A DNA stretch of 9,092 nt from Roseiarcus sp. Its GTDB lineage: Bacteria; Pseudomonadota; Alphaproteobacteria; Rhizobiales; Beijerinckiaceae. The position numbers and the translations under genes were made by a program. Within the stretch, counting starts at the first letter, position 1. Each line of letters opens with the position of its first letter. The DNA lies in the NCBI GenBank assembly GCA_030153205.1, contig JASLHV010000320.1, positions 1-9,092 on the forward strand. The letters run 5' to 3'. The notes beneath the pieces are model-generated. The model was not told the origin of the DNA. It did no database searches and was given only the letters and a program-made list of their open reading frames with translations. Shown here in pieces: positions 1 to 6,646 of this stretch.

Positions 1-1192
1 CCTCGCGCGGCATCGATAGCTTGCGCGCGCAAAGATCGACCAGACGCTCCAGCACATAGGCCGCTTCCGGCCGCCCCGCGCCGCGATAGGCGTCAACCGG
101 CGTCGTGTGCGTATAGATACCGCGGACACGCGCATGAAGCATGGGAATGTCGTACGAACCCGTCGCCATCGACGCGCCGAGGTACGGAATATAGGGTCCG
201 AACTGCGAGAGATAAGCGCCGAGATTGCCGAGAATATCGACGCGGAGCGCGAGGAACCGGCCGTCCTTGTCGAGGGCCATTTCCGCAGTCGTCAGATTGT
301 CCCGCCCCTGGGCGTCGCCGGTGAAATGTTCCGAGCGATCGCCGACCCATCGGACTGGTCGCCCGAGTCGCTTGGCTGCTTCCAACACCAATGGATATTC
401 GCGATGCATGATGCTTTTGGTGCCAAAGCCGCCGCCGACGTCATTGGTGACAAGACGCAGCGATTCTGCCGGCACCTTCAGAATCTCGTTGGCGATGGAG
501 TCGCGAAAGCCATGCACGCCCTGGCTGCCGACCGTCAACAAATAGCGTTGCGCTTTCGAGTCGTACTCGCCGATCGCGCCGCGGGTCTCCATGTAATTGG
601 CGATGACGCGGTTGTTGACCACTTTGATACTGACCACATGCGTCGCGTTGGCGAAGACTTCCGCCGTCTTCTCGGGATCGCCGATATGCGTATCGTAAGC
701 GGTGTTCTTCGGCGCGCCGTCGAAAAGTTGTGGCGCGCCCTCCGTGATCGCCGCCTCCATGTCGACGACCGCCTCGAGCGGCTCCCAATCGACGCCGATC
801 GCTTCGGCGCCGTCGCGCGCCTGATTTTCACTTTCCGCAACGACCATCGCGACAATGTCGCCGACATGGAAGGTCTCGCCATCCGCCATGACTGGACAGG
901 GTTTAAGCGGCGTCTGCGATTTGTCGGAGTTGGGTAGAGGCGCAAGGCATGGAAGACCGCCCAGCGTTGCGACATCAGCCAGCGTGTAAACCGCCTTCAC
1001 CCCGGCGGCGGCGCGCGCCGCCTCGATATCGGTGAACGAGAAGCGGGCATGTGCATGCGGGCTACGCAAAAAGACCGCGTGGAGCGTTCCTTCCGGCCAG
1101 TAGTCAGAGGTATAGACGCCGCGCCCCGTGACCAATCGCGGATCCTCAACACGCTTGACGGCCTGTCCGACACCAAATTTCATCGGTTTCAT
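1..1192 (-). CDS. Molybdopterin-binding large subunit, xanthine dehydrogenase/CoxL form II-like family (partial, N-terminal half)
   Basis: Seen: the minus-strand frame is open without a stop from an ATG at 1192 to the left edge, giving 397 residues (MKPMKFGVGQAVKRVEDPRL...). A GAGGAA ribosome-binding site lies 6 nt before this ATG, and the next upstream in-phase context offers no better start. The N-terminal part (about residues 5-125) matches the a/b hammerhead domain, with VKRVEDPRLVTGRG and SPHAHARF. The molybdenum-cofactor domain follows, with DVGGGFGTKS (GGGFG at 253-257) and AYRGAGRPEA (AYRGAGR at 368-374). Known: members are about 780 residues long, so about half is visible. They bind Mo-molybdopterin cytosine dinucleotide and hydroxylate aldehydes, purines or other small substrates together with FAD and 2Fe-2S subunits. 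True CO dehydrogenase (form I) carries AYRCSFR, whereas AYRGAGR marks form II, whose substrate is usually unknown. Inferred: a cytoplasmic hydroxylase subunit of unknown substrate. The FAD and iron-sulfur subunits would have to lie left of the window or elsewhere. Confidence 0.93.
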   Translation of the reverse strand, partial: MKPMKFGVGQAVKRVEDPRLVTGRGVYTSDYWPEGTLHAVFLRSPHAHARFSFTDIEAARAAAGVKAVYTLADVATLGGLPCLAPLPNSDKSQTPLKPCPVMADGETFHVGDIVAMVVAESENQARDGAEAIGVDWEPLEAVVDMEAAITEGAPQLFDGAPKNTAYDTHIGDPEKTAEVFANATHVVSIKVVNNRVIANYMETRGAIGEYDSKAQRYLLTVGSQGVHGFRDSIANEILKVPAESLRLVTNDVGGGFGTKSIMHREYPLVLEAAKRLGRPVRWVGDRSEHFTGDAQGRDNLTTAEMALDKDGRFLALRVDILGNLGAYLSQFGPYIPYLGASMATGSYDIPMLHARVRGIYTHTTPVDAYRGAGRPEAAYVLERLVDLCARKLSMPRE

Positions 1193-1198
1193 CAGGTC

Positions 1199-1204
1199 TT
1201 CCTC
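1199..1204 (-). promoter_or_regulatory. Ribosome binding site of the CoxL-like gene
   Basis: GAGGAA on the minus strand, 6 nt before the ATG at 1192. It favours this ATG over the second in-frame ATG at 1183, three codons downstream. Confidence 0.6.
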
Positions 1205-1241
1205 ATCAAAAAGGGCTGGGAGGCGGCTGCGGCGGCCGTCG

Positions 1242-1256
1242 CTCGCGAGAGCTCTC
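1242..1256. repeat. Overlapping perfect palindromes, possible operator
   Basis: CTCGCGAG (1242-1249) and GAGAGCTCTC (1247-1256) are perfect palindromes sharing three bases. They lie 50-64 bp upstream of the CoxL-like start codon, a place where an operator or activator site would be reasonable. Short GC-rich palindromes also occur by chance, and no regulator gene is visible in the window to pair with them. Confidence 0.3.
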
Positions 1257-1281
1257 ACTTTAGCATGTCAGTGACAAGAGA

Positions 1282-1300
1282 CCAGCGCGTCCGACGCTGG
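1282..1300. repeat. Inverted repeat CCAGCG-N7-CGCTGG
   Basis: CCAGCG (1282-1287) and CGCTGG (1295-1300) are perfect arms around a 7-nt spacer. An alternative fold pairs GCGT (1287-1290) with ACGC (1294-1297) around a 3-nt loop and extends through CCA/TGG with a 2-nt bulge. No T-tract follows on either strand, so a terminator is unlikely. A protein-binding site or a transcript hairpin is possible. Confidence 0.35.
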
Positions 1301-1428
1301 CGCGGTCTTCACAATGCGCAAAGCCCTTTTCGCCGCGCCCTCGCCACAGCGCAGCCTTGGTTGGTCAACGATTCCTTAATCGGATTTAGCGATATTGAAG
1401 CACTTGATTAACCAGTTGGATCGCCGTC

Positions 1429-2628
1429 ATGCAGGAGCCGTCTGAAGGTTCGCTCGAAACAAGCGCTTCGCCGAGCGACGCGTCGGCGAAGTCAGGGGCC
1501 AGCCCCACGCCTAGCGCTGGGGAGGCCGCAATCGTAATAGCGGGCCAGACGGGCGCCTCGGAGCCGCCTAAGCCGATCGAAGCCACGGCGCCGGCGGTTG
1601 AGCCGGCAGGGTCCGAAAAGCCAGCCACGAATGAAGCGCCGGCGGTCGAGCTCCAGCGCGTCGCCCTCATTCCATTCGTCGCCCCCAACGCCAAATCCTC
1701 TCGTCGCGGCCCGATTGGCCGCATCGCGACCGATCGACGCTTGCTCGCCGGCTCAGCCGCCGCCTGCCTGGCGCTGGTCGTTGCGGTCGCCGGTGCGGCA
1801 ACCTTCACTCAGGCCACCAAATCTGAGCACGAATCGCAAAACCTCGCCCAGGCCGTGAGCGCGCTCGCGACGCGGCTTGATTTGATCGACGCGGCGCGAC
1901 CGAAGGAAGAGGCTGCGGAGATCCGCAAAGTGGTCAGCGAAGCGCGCGGCGGTCTCGCCACCTCGCGCGACGTCGCCACGACAATTACCCAGTTGAACGC
2001 TCGTCTCGATCGGCTGGAGCGCGAGCAGGAAGCCCGGCTCGAGAAACTCGGCGAGCGCGTCGATCACGACGCTGCCGCCCGCAGCACCGAAACCCAAGCC
2101 CGCAGCGCTGATCTAACGGCGCGTATCGAAAAGCTCGAGAAAGCGGATCTCGGCGGACGCATCGATAAGATCGAGAAAGCCGATCTCGCCGCGCGTTTGG
2201 ATAAGATCGAAAAGAAAGCGGCGGCGCAGACGGCTGCTGTGACGCCGCCGACCCCGCCGCAGAAGGAGACGTCGATCGTCGCCGCCGCTGCGCCAGGCGT
2301 CTCGAATGACGTCACCGGTTCGATCGAGAAGCCGCATTCCACGGCGCCGATTCGAGGCTGGTTCTTGACGGAAATGCGTAGCGGCTCCGCCATCGTCGAA
2401 AACCGGCAGGGCCTGCATGAAGTCGCCCCGGGCGATGTGCTGCCCGGCGCTGGCAAAGTCGAGCGTTTCGAGAAACGCGGCCGAGACTGGGTCGTCGTGA
2501 CGGACGCGGGCGTGATCGTTCAAGCCTCAGCCCAAAACTACGCGCCGCGTGTCGTTGCGCGGCCGCCAATGTATAATCCCTACGGCTATGGCCCGGGCGG
2601 TGGCTACGGCGGCTATGATGAGGATTAG
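1429..2628 (+). CDS. Bitopic membrane protein with periplasmic coiled coil and GspC-like C-terminal domain
   Basis: I do not recognise a named family. Seen in the 399 residues: a Ser/Ala/Pro/Glu-rich, probably disordered region at 1-95; a basic patch (R98, R103, R104); one hydrophobic segment at about 105-125 (LLAGSAAACLALVVAVAGAA). The basic flank predicts the N-terminus in the cytoplasm. Residues about 135-264 are charged and heptad-like, ending in 12-residue repeats at 232-264, then a Pro/Ala linker (265-305). A compact domain follows at about 308-365 (GWFLTEMRSGSAIVEN, PGDVLPGAGKVERFEKRG, DWVVVTDAGVIV), then a Pro/Gly/Tyr-rich tail (378-396). The C-terminal domain has the SAIV...PGD.LPG...V......WVVVT..G.I pattern of the GspC homology region/PilP-type beta folds, and GspC also has a short cytoplasmic part, one membrane helix and a periplasmic domain. 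That is a resemblance, not an assignment. The start is fixed by an in-frame stop at 1405; the Shine-Dalgarno is weak. The gene converges on murJ with a 4-nt stop overlap. Function unknown. Confidence 0.85.
   Translation: MQEPSEGSLETSASPSDASAKSGASPTPSAGEAAIVIAGQTGASEPPKPIEATAPAVEPAGSEKPATNEAPAVELQRVALIPFVAPNAKSSRRGPIGRIATDRRLLAGSAAACLALVVAVAGAATFTQATKSEHESQNLAQAVSALATRLDLIDAARPKEEAAEIRKVVSEARGGLATSRDVATTITQLNARLDRLEREQEARLEKLGERVDHDAAARSTETQARSADLTARIEKLEKADLGGRIDKIEKADLAARLDKIEKKAAAQTAAVTPPTPPQKETSIVAAAAPGVSNDVTGSIEKPHSTAPIRGWFLTEMRSGSAIVENRQGLHEVAPGDVLPGAGKVERFEKRGRDWVVVTDAGVIVQASAQNYAPRVVARPPMYNPYGYGPGGGYGGYDED
2122..2220 (+). repeat. 36-bp (12-residue) tandem repeat inside the coiled coil
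   Basis: Two full units (2122-2157, 2158-2193) and a 27-bp third (2194-2220) encode RIEKLEKADLGG, RIDKIEKADLAA and RLDKIEKKA. I count 29 of 36 bases identical between units 1 and 2. The preceding RSADLTA resembles the end of a unit, so the array may be degenerate upstream. The 12-residue period is neither a heptad nor an 11-residue hendecad. Confidence 0.75.
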
Positions 2629-4157
2629 GCGCGCGCGCCGCGTAGGCGAAACCCAAGCACGCCAAGGGCCGCCAGCAGCGCCACGGCATAAGCGCCGGCG
2701 CCGACGCTCGTAAGGATCGCCAACAAAGTCTCATTGCGCCAGTGCGGAAGGCTGTCAGAAAAGAGCCGCGCCATCGGCAGACTAAGCGACAGGGCGAGAG
2801 CCAAGACGCCACTGGCGCAAAACGTCGCGGCGGCGACTTCCGCAAGATGCATGTCGGGGCGCATCGAGCCGCGGCGCAGCGCGAGCAGCGAAAGGCCGCC
2901 AAGATTGAGCCAGGCGCCAATCGCCGTCGCCAGCGCCAAGCCCGCCGCGCCGAACGGTTGATAGAAGGCGAGTTTGAGGATGACGTTGACGCCGATGGCG
3001 CCGAGCGCGACGAACATTGGCGTCATTGTATCGCCGCGCGACTGAAAGCTTGCGACCGCTGAACGGATCAGCACGATCGGCGGCAAGCCGACGCCATAGG
3101 CGGCAAGGACAGAAGCCGCCCTGATCGCCGCCTCCTCTGTAAAAGCGCCGCGAACGAAAGCGCCGCGAACGATCGGCTCGGGAATCAAGAGAAAAACGAC
3201 AAAAAACGGCGCCGAGAGAGCGAGGCTCAACGCCATGGTCCGGTTCTGCGCCCGCGCGGCCCCGGCTTCGTCGCCGCTCGCCAGCCGGCGGCTCATCTGG
3301 GGCAATAGTACGGTGCCCGCGGCGATGCCGACCACCCCGATCGGGAGTTGGTAGAGACGATCGGCGTAGTAGATCGAAGAGAGGGCGCCGGTCGGCAGCA
3401 TCGAAGCGATAATCGTGTCGGCAAGAATCGCAATTTGCACACCGGCTGAACCGATCACGGCGGGCCCAAGCGCCCTGAAGAACCGCCGAATGTCGGCGTT
3501 TAGCCGCGGCGCCGCGAAACGCTCCAAGAGACCGTGACGACGCGCATCGAGCATGAGCAAAGCGAGTTGCAGCACGCCGGAGACCACAACGCCCCAACTG
3601 GCCGCTTCGCCGGCGTTAGGAAACAAAAACGCCAAAGCCAGAAAAAGGATCATCGTCAGATTGAGAAGAACCGGCGCAAAAGCCGCCGAAGCGAAGCGCC
3701 CATGCGCGTTCAAAGTGCCCGAATGCAATGTGACGAGCGTGACGAAGAGGAGGTACGGAAAGGTAATCCGCGTCATATGGACAGCGAGCGCGAATTTTTC
3801 CGGATCCGATTCGAATCCCGGCGCAAGCAACCGAACCAAAACCGGGGTGAACGCCATGGCCACGATGAGAAGAACGATCTGGGAGGCGAAAAGGAGGGTG
3901 AAAATCTGACTCGCGAAATGCTTGGCCTCGCCGTCGCCCTCGGTTTCGAGAACGCGAGAGTACGAAGGAACATAGGCCGTATTAAAGGCGCCTTCGCCGA
4001 AAATCGCGCGAAAATAGTTCGGCAAGCGGAACGCGACGACGAAAGCGTCGTTGACAGCGCCGGCGCCAAGCAGCGCGCCGAGCAGCAAATCCCGAGCAAA
4101 TCCCGTGAGGCGCGAGAGAAGCGTAAAGCCGCCGACCGAAAGGAAACTGCGCAACAT
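2625..4157 (-). CDS. murJ: Lipid II flippase MurJ (MviN)
   Basis: This is the inner-membrane flippase that moves undecaprenyl-linked lipid II from the cytoplasmic to the periplasmic face for peptidoglycan synthesis (MOP exporter superfamily). Seen: 510 residues, the usual length, with about 14 hydrophobic segments. The N-terminus carries the family signature SRLTGFARD and FRLPNYFRAIFGEGAF. Residues known to be essential in E. coli MurJ (R18, R24, D39, R52, E57) line up with R16, R22, D37, R50 and E55 here, a constant offset of two. The later YYADRLYQLP (D266, R267) matches the conserved D269/R270 pair. The ATG at 4157 fits the family N-terminus; only a weak GGGG precedes it. The gene lies 57 bp after the helicase gene in the same direction and may be co-transcribed with it. 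Oddity: a 15-bp perfect tandem repeat encodes VRGAFVRGAF at residues 330-339. Confidence 0.97.
   Translation of the reverse strand: MLRSFLSVGGFTLLSRLTGFARDLLLGALLGAGAVNDAFVVAFRLPNYFRAIFGEGAFNTAYVPSYSRVLETEGDGEAKHFASQIFTLLFASQIVLLIVAMAFTPVLVRLLAPGFESDPEKFALAVHMTRITFPYLLFVTLVTLHSGTLNAHGRFASAAFAPVLLNLTMILFLALAFLFPNAGEAASWGVVVSGVLQLALLMLDARRHGLLERFAAPRLNADIRRFFRALGPAVIGSAGVQIAILADTIIASMLPTGALSSIYYADRLYQLPIGVVGIAAGTVLLPQMSRRLASGDEAGAARAQNRTMALSLALSAPFFVVFLLIPEPIVRGAFVRGAFTEEAAIRAASVLAAYGVGLPPIVLIRSAVASFQSRGDTMTPMFVALGAIGVNVILKLAFYQPFGAAGLALATAIGAWLNLGGLSLLALRRGSMRPDMHLAEVAAATFCASGVLALALSLSLPMARLFSDSLPHWRNETLLAILTSVGAGAYAVALLAALGVLGFRLRGARA
3142..3171. repeat. Perfect 15-bp tandem repeat within murJ
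   Basis: AAAGCGCCGCGAACG occurs twice in direct succession (3142-3156 and 3157-3171). On the coding strand it gives VRGAF twice (residues 330-339), in the loop before a transmembrane segment. From memory of the family, MurJ proteins have IVR-x-L-F-x-RGAF at this place with the same spacing, so the repeat does not lengthen the protein. Confidence 0.85.
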
Positions 4158-4214
4158 TATCAGCCCCGGGCCGCCCGCGACGCGCCGAAGGCATCCGGCG
4201 GCGGGACGTCGCCT

Positions 4215-6584
4215 CTAGTCAATCGGTTGAACGAAACTCTCAAGCACCATTTTGCGGCCGGCTTTGTCGAAATCGACGGTCAGCTTGGCGCCATCCACGG
4301 CGGCGACAGAGCCAGGCCCGAATTTGAGATGAAAGACTCGCGCGCCTTTGGCGAACCGCGACTCTACCGCCGATTGCGCGACGAGACGTCCTTCGATCGT
4401 CACCGGACCCCGCGACGCCGCAGCCGCGCCCGGCGCATGAGCGCGCGCCTGCGCGCGTCGCCAGCCTGGCGTCTCATAGCCTGCGGAAAACGTCTCGACG
4501 CGATCGAACCGTGAAACGGGATGGCGGCTGTAAGCGCCGCCATTGGCGTCTACGACTTCGACATGCGCTGGCGGGAGCTCGTCGACAAAACGCGAAGGCT
4601 GCGCCGTCTGCCAAAGACCCCGGATGCGCCGATTGGCGGCGAAATAGATTTTCACCTGCTTCCGCGCGCGCGTCAGTCCAACATAGGCGAGGCGACGTTC
4701 CTCCTCCAGACCGGCGCGTCCGTTCTCATCGAGCGAACGCTGGTGCGGGAAAAGCCCTTCTTCCCAGCCGGGGAGGAATACGACGTCGAACTCGAGCCCC
4801 TTCGCAGCGTGAAGCGTCATAATAGATACGCGTTCGCCGCCTTCGTCGCTTTCGATGTCGAGGACGAGAGCGACATGTTCGAGGAAGGCTGCGAGCGAAG
4901 GGAATTCCTCCATCGAACGCGTCAGCTCTTTCAAATTCTCGAGCCGACCTGCGGCGTCGGCGGTTCGTTCCGCCTTCCACATATCGATATAACCGCTCTC
5001 CTCGAGAATGATCTGGGCAAGTTCTTCCTGCGGCTTGGTCTCGATCATCGCCGACCAGCGGTCGAATGATTGGATGAGATCGCGCAAGAGCTGTCGCGGC
5101 CGCGGCTTCAACTCCTCCGATTCGATCATCACGCGCGCAGCGCGCGTCAGCGAAACGCCGGCTCTTCGCGCATATTCGTGCAGAAGCGTCAGCGTCGCTT
5201 CGCCGAGGCCGCGACGCGGCGTATTGAAGATGCGTTCGAACGCCAAATCGTCGTCGGGTTGGGCGACACAGCGCAGGTAGGCGAGCGCGTCGCGAATTTC
5301 CTGTCGCTCATAGAAGCGCGGGCCGCCGATCACTTTATACGGCAAGCCAAGCGTAATGAAACGCTCTTCGAATTCTCGCATCTGAAAGGATGCGCGCACC
5401 AGAATTGCGACGTCGTTGAGAGATTGCCCCCGCCGTTGCAACGCTTCGATCTCATCGCCGACGACGCGCGCTTCTTCTTGGCTGTCTTCGAGACAGGCGA
5501 CCGTCGGTTTGTCGCCGTCCTCGGCATTGGTGAACAGCGTCTTGCCGAGGCGGCCCTTGTTATGGGCGATGAGATGCGAGGCGACGGCGAGGATGTGGCC
5601 AGTCGAACGGTAGTTACGTTCGAGCCGGATCACTTTCGCGCCGGGAAAGTCCTTCTCGAACCGCAAGATGTTATCGACATCGGCGCCGCGCCAGCCATAG
5701 ATCGATTGATCGTCGTCGCCGACACAGCAGAGATTGCGCCGTGCTTGCGCCAGCAGGCGCAGCCAAAGGTACTGAACGACGTTGGTATCCTGATATTCGT
5801 CGACCAGGATGTACCGGAATCGGTCCTGATATTGTTGGAGGATTTCGGCCCGCTCGCGGAAAAGCCTCAGTCCCTCGAGCAGCAAGTCGCCGAAGTCGGC
5901 GGCATTGAGGATTTTCATCCGCGCTTGATAGATCGCATAGAGCGCCGCGCCGCGACCATTGGCGAAACCGGCGGACTCGGCGGCGGGCACATGCTCAGGA
6001 TCGAGGCCGCGGTTCTTCCAGCTATCGATTTGATTGGCCAAAGCCCGCGCCGGCCAGCGTTTATCGTCGATATTCTCGGCCTGAAGGATCTGCTTCAGTA
6101 GGCGTATCTGATCATCGGTGTCCAAGATGGTGAAGGTCGGTTGCAGGCCGACAAGTTCAGCATGGCGCCGAAGTATTTTAGCGCCGATCGAATGGAAGGT
6201 GCCCATCCAAGGCATGCCTTCCCCGACGCCGGTCAGGACGCCGATGCGCTCACGCATCTCGCGCGCCGCCTTGTTCGTGAAGGTCACAGCGAGAATTTCA
6301 TGCCCGCGCGCCCGCCCGCTGGCGATGAGATGGGCGATTCTGGCCGTCAAAACCCGGGTTTTGCCGACACCAGCGCCCGCGAGCACGAGCACGGGGCCGT
6401 CAAGCGCCTCGACCGCTTCCCTCTGCTCTGCATTCAAGCCTTCGAGATAGCGTGGCGTAACGCTCGCCCGAGCGCGCGCGGAAATGCTTTGCGGTGGATT
6501 AGCGCCGCCACCCGACGTATCGGGCGGTGTAGAGGCGCTTTGACGGAAAGCGGCCTCCGGATCGCGGAACAAGGGGCGAATCAT
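4215..6584 (-). CDS. uvrD: UvrD/PcrA-type ATP-dependent DNA helicase (SF1A)
   Basis: A 3'-5' DNA helicase acting in nucleotide excision repair, mismatch repair and removal of stalled complexes. All SF1A motifs are seen (numbered from the ATG at 6584, 789 residues): Q motif LNAEQREAV at about 50; Walker A AGAGVGKT 69-76; motif Ia TFTNKAAREM; motif II VDEYQDTN (DEYQD 262-266); motif III VGDDDQSIYGWRGAD; motif IV LERNYRST; motif V TLHAAKGLEFD; motif VI RRLAYVGLTRAR. The C-terminus (VFHLKFGPGSVAAVDG... FVQPID) matches the Tudor-like domain that contacts RNA polymerase in PcrA/UvrD. Start uncertain: a TTG ten codons upstream (6614) is in frame and open, and neither start has a good Shine-Dalgarno; I prefer the ATG. 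About 50 low-complexity residues precede the Q motif, which looks like a lineage-specific extension. The gene lies between tadC and murJ, all on one strand. Confidence 0.95.
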   Translation of the reverse strand: MIRPLFRDPEAAFRQSASTPPDTSGGGANPPQSISARARASVTPRYLEGLNAEQREAVEALDGPVLVLAGAGVGKTRVLTARIAHLIASGRARGHEILAVTFTNKAAREMRERIGVLTGVGEGMPWMGTFHSIGAKILRRHAELVGLQPTFTILDTDDQIRLLKQILQAENIDDKRWPARALANQIDSWKNRGLDPEHVPAAESAGFANGRGAALYAIYQARMKILNAADFGDLLLEGLRLFRERAEILQQYQDRFRYILVDEYQDTNVVQYLWLRLLAQARRNLCCVGDDDQSIYGWRGADVDNILRFEKDFPGAKVIRLERNYRSTGHILAVASHLIAHNKGRLGKTLFTNAEDGDKPTVACLEDSQEEARVVGDEIEALQRRGQSLNDVAILVRASFQMREFEERFITLGLPYKVIGGPRFYERQEIRDALAYLRCVAQPDDDLAFERIFNTPRRGLGEATLTLLHEYARRAGVSLTRAARVMIESEELKPRPRQLLRDLIQSFDRWSAMIETKPQEELAQIILEESGYIDMWKAERTADAAGRLENLKELTRSMEEFPSLAAFLEHVALVLDIESDEGGERVSIMTLHAAKGLEFDVVFLPGWEEGLFPHQRSLDENGRAGLEEERRLAYVGLTRARKQVKIYFAANRRIRGLWQTAQPSRFVDELPPAHVEVVDANGGAYSRHPVSRFDRVETFSAGYETPGWRRAQARAHAPGAAAASRGPVTIEGRLVAQSAVESRFAKGARVFHLKFGPGSVAAVDGAKLTVDFDKAGRKMVLESFVQPID

Positions 6585-6631
6585 GGCTCGGCAATGTGCG
6601 TCGCCCAGCGTCAATTGTCGATTCGCTCGTC

Positions 6632-6646
6632 GGCGCCTGAGGCGTC
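6632..6646 (-). other. Short hairpin overlapping the tadC stop
   Basis: GGCGCC-TGA-GGCGTC can form a six-pair stem with one G-U wobble and a 3-nt loop, overlapping the tadC stop codon (6645-6647). There is no T-tract on the minus strand, so it is not a classical terminator. It may only attenuate or stabilise the transcript end between tadC and the helicase gene. Confidence 0.25.

Larger units (their letters stand above)
1193..1428. promoter_or_regulatory. Divergent intergenic region with palindromes
   Basis: These 236 bp separate the divergent CoxL-like gene from the 399-codon gene, so both promoters should lie here. I could not pick out a convincing -35/-10 pair for either gene. The region contains two overlapping perfect palindromes at 1242-1256, an inverted repeat at 1282-1300, and an AT-richer stretch at about 1371-1412 just before the plus-strand gene. 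A plus-strand reading frame crosses the region, but most of it is antisense to the CoxL-like gene and it has no recognisable protein features. Confidence 0.5.

Noticed and set aside
107..937. 276-codon plus-strand open frame
   Set aside because: It lies exactly opposite the CoxL-like gene, whose protein has clear molybdopterin-binding motifs. The plus-strand translation is Arg-rich and has no recognisable domain, as expected of an antisense shadow in GC-rich DNA.
93..975. Several minus-strand frames suggesting a frameshifted or broken molybdoenzyme gene
   Set aside because: Checked codon by codon: the true frame (ATG at 1192) has no stop from 1192 to position 2. The gene is intact but cut by the window edge, and the other frames are shadows.
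1361..1396. Candidate sigma-70 promoter for the plus-strand gene (TTGGTC or GATATT elements)
   Set aside because: No pair of -35 and -10 hexamers with proper spacing matched the consensus well enough to call.
1049..1411. 120-codon plus-strand frame crossing the divergent intergenic region
   Set aside because: Its first 144 bp are antisense to the CoxL-like gene, the rest covers the promoter region, and the translation has no domain features and no good ribosome binding site.
4183..4200. Possible terminator hairpin (CGCCG-N8-CGGCG) between uvrD and murJ
   Set aside because: The stem has only 5 bp with an 8-nt loop and no T-tract, which is within chance for this base composition.
3534..4514. 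326-codon plus-strand frame across murJ and the end of uvrD
   Set aside because: It is antisense to two genes with strong family signatures and has a shadow-like, Arg/Glu-rich composition.
5070..6101. 343-codon plus-strand frame
   Set aside because: It lies entirely opposite the helicase core motifs and shows no independent protein features.
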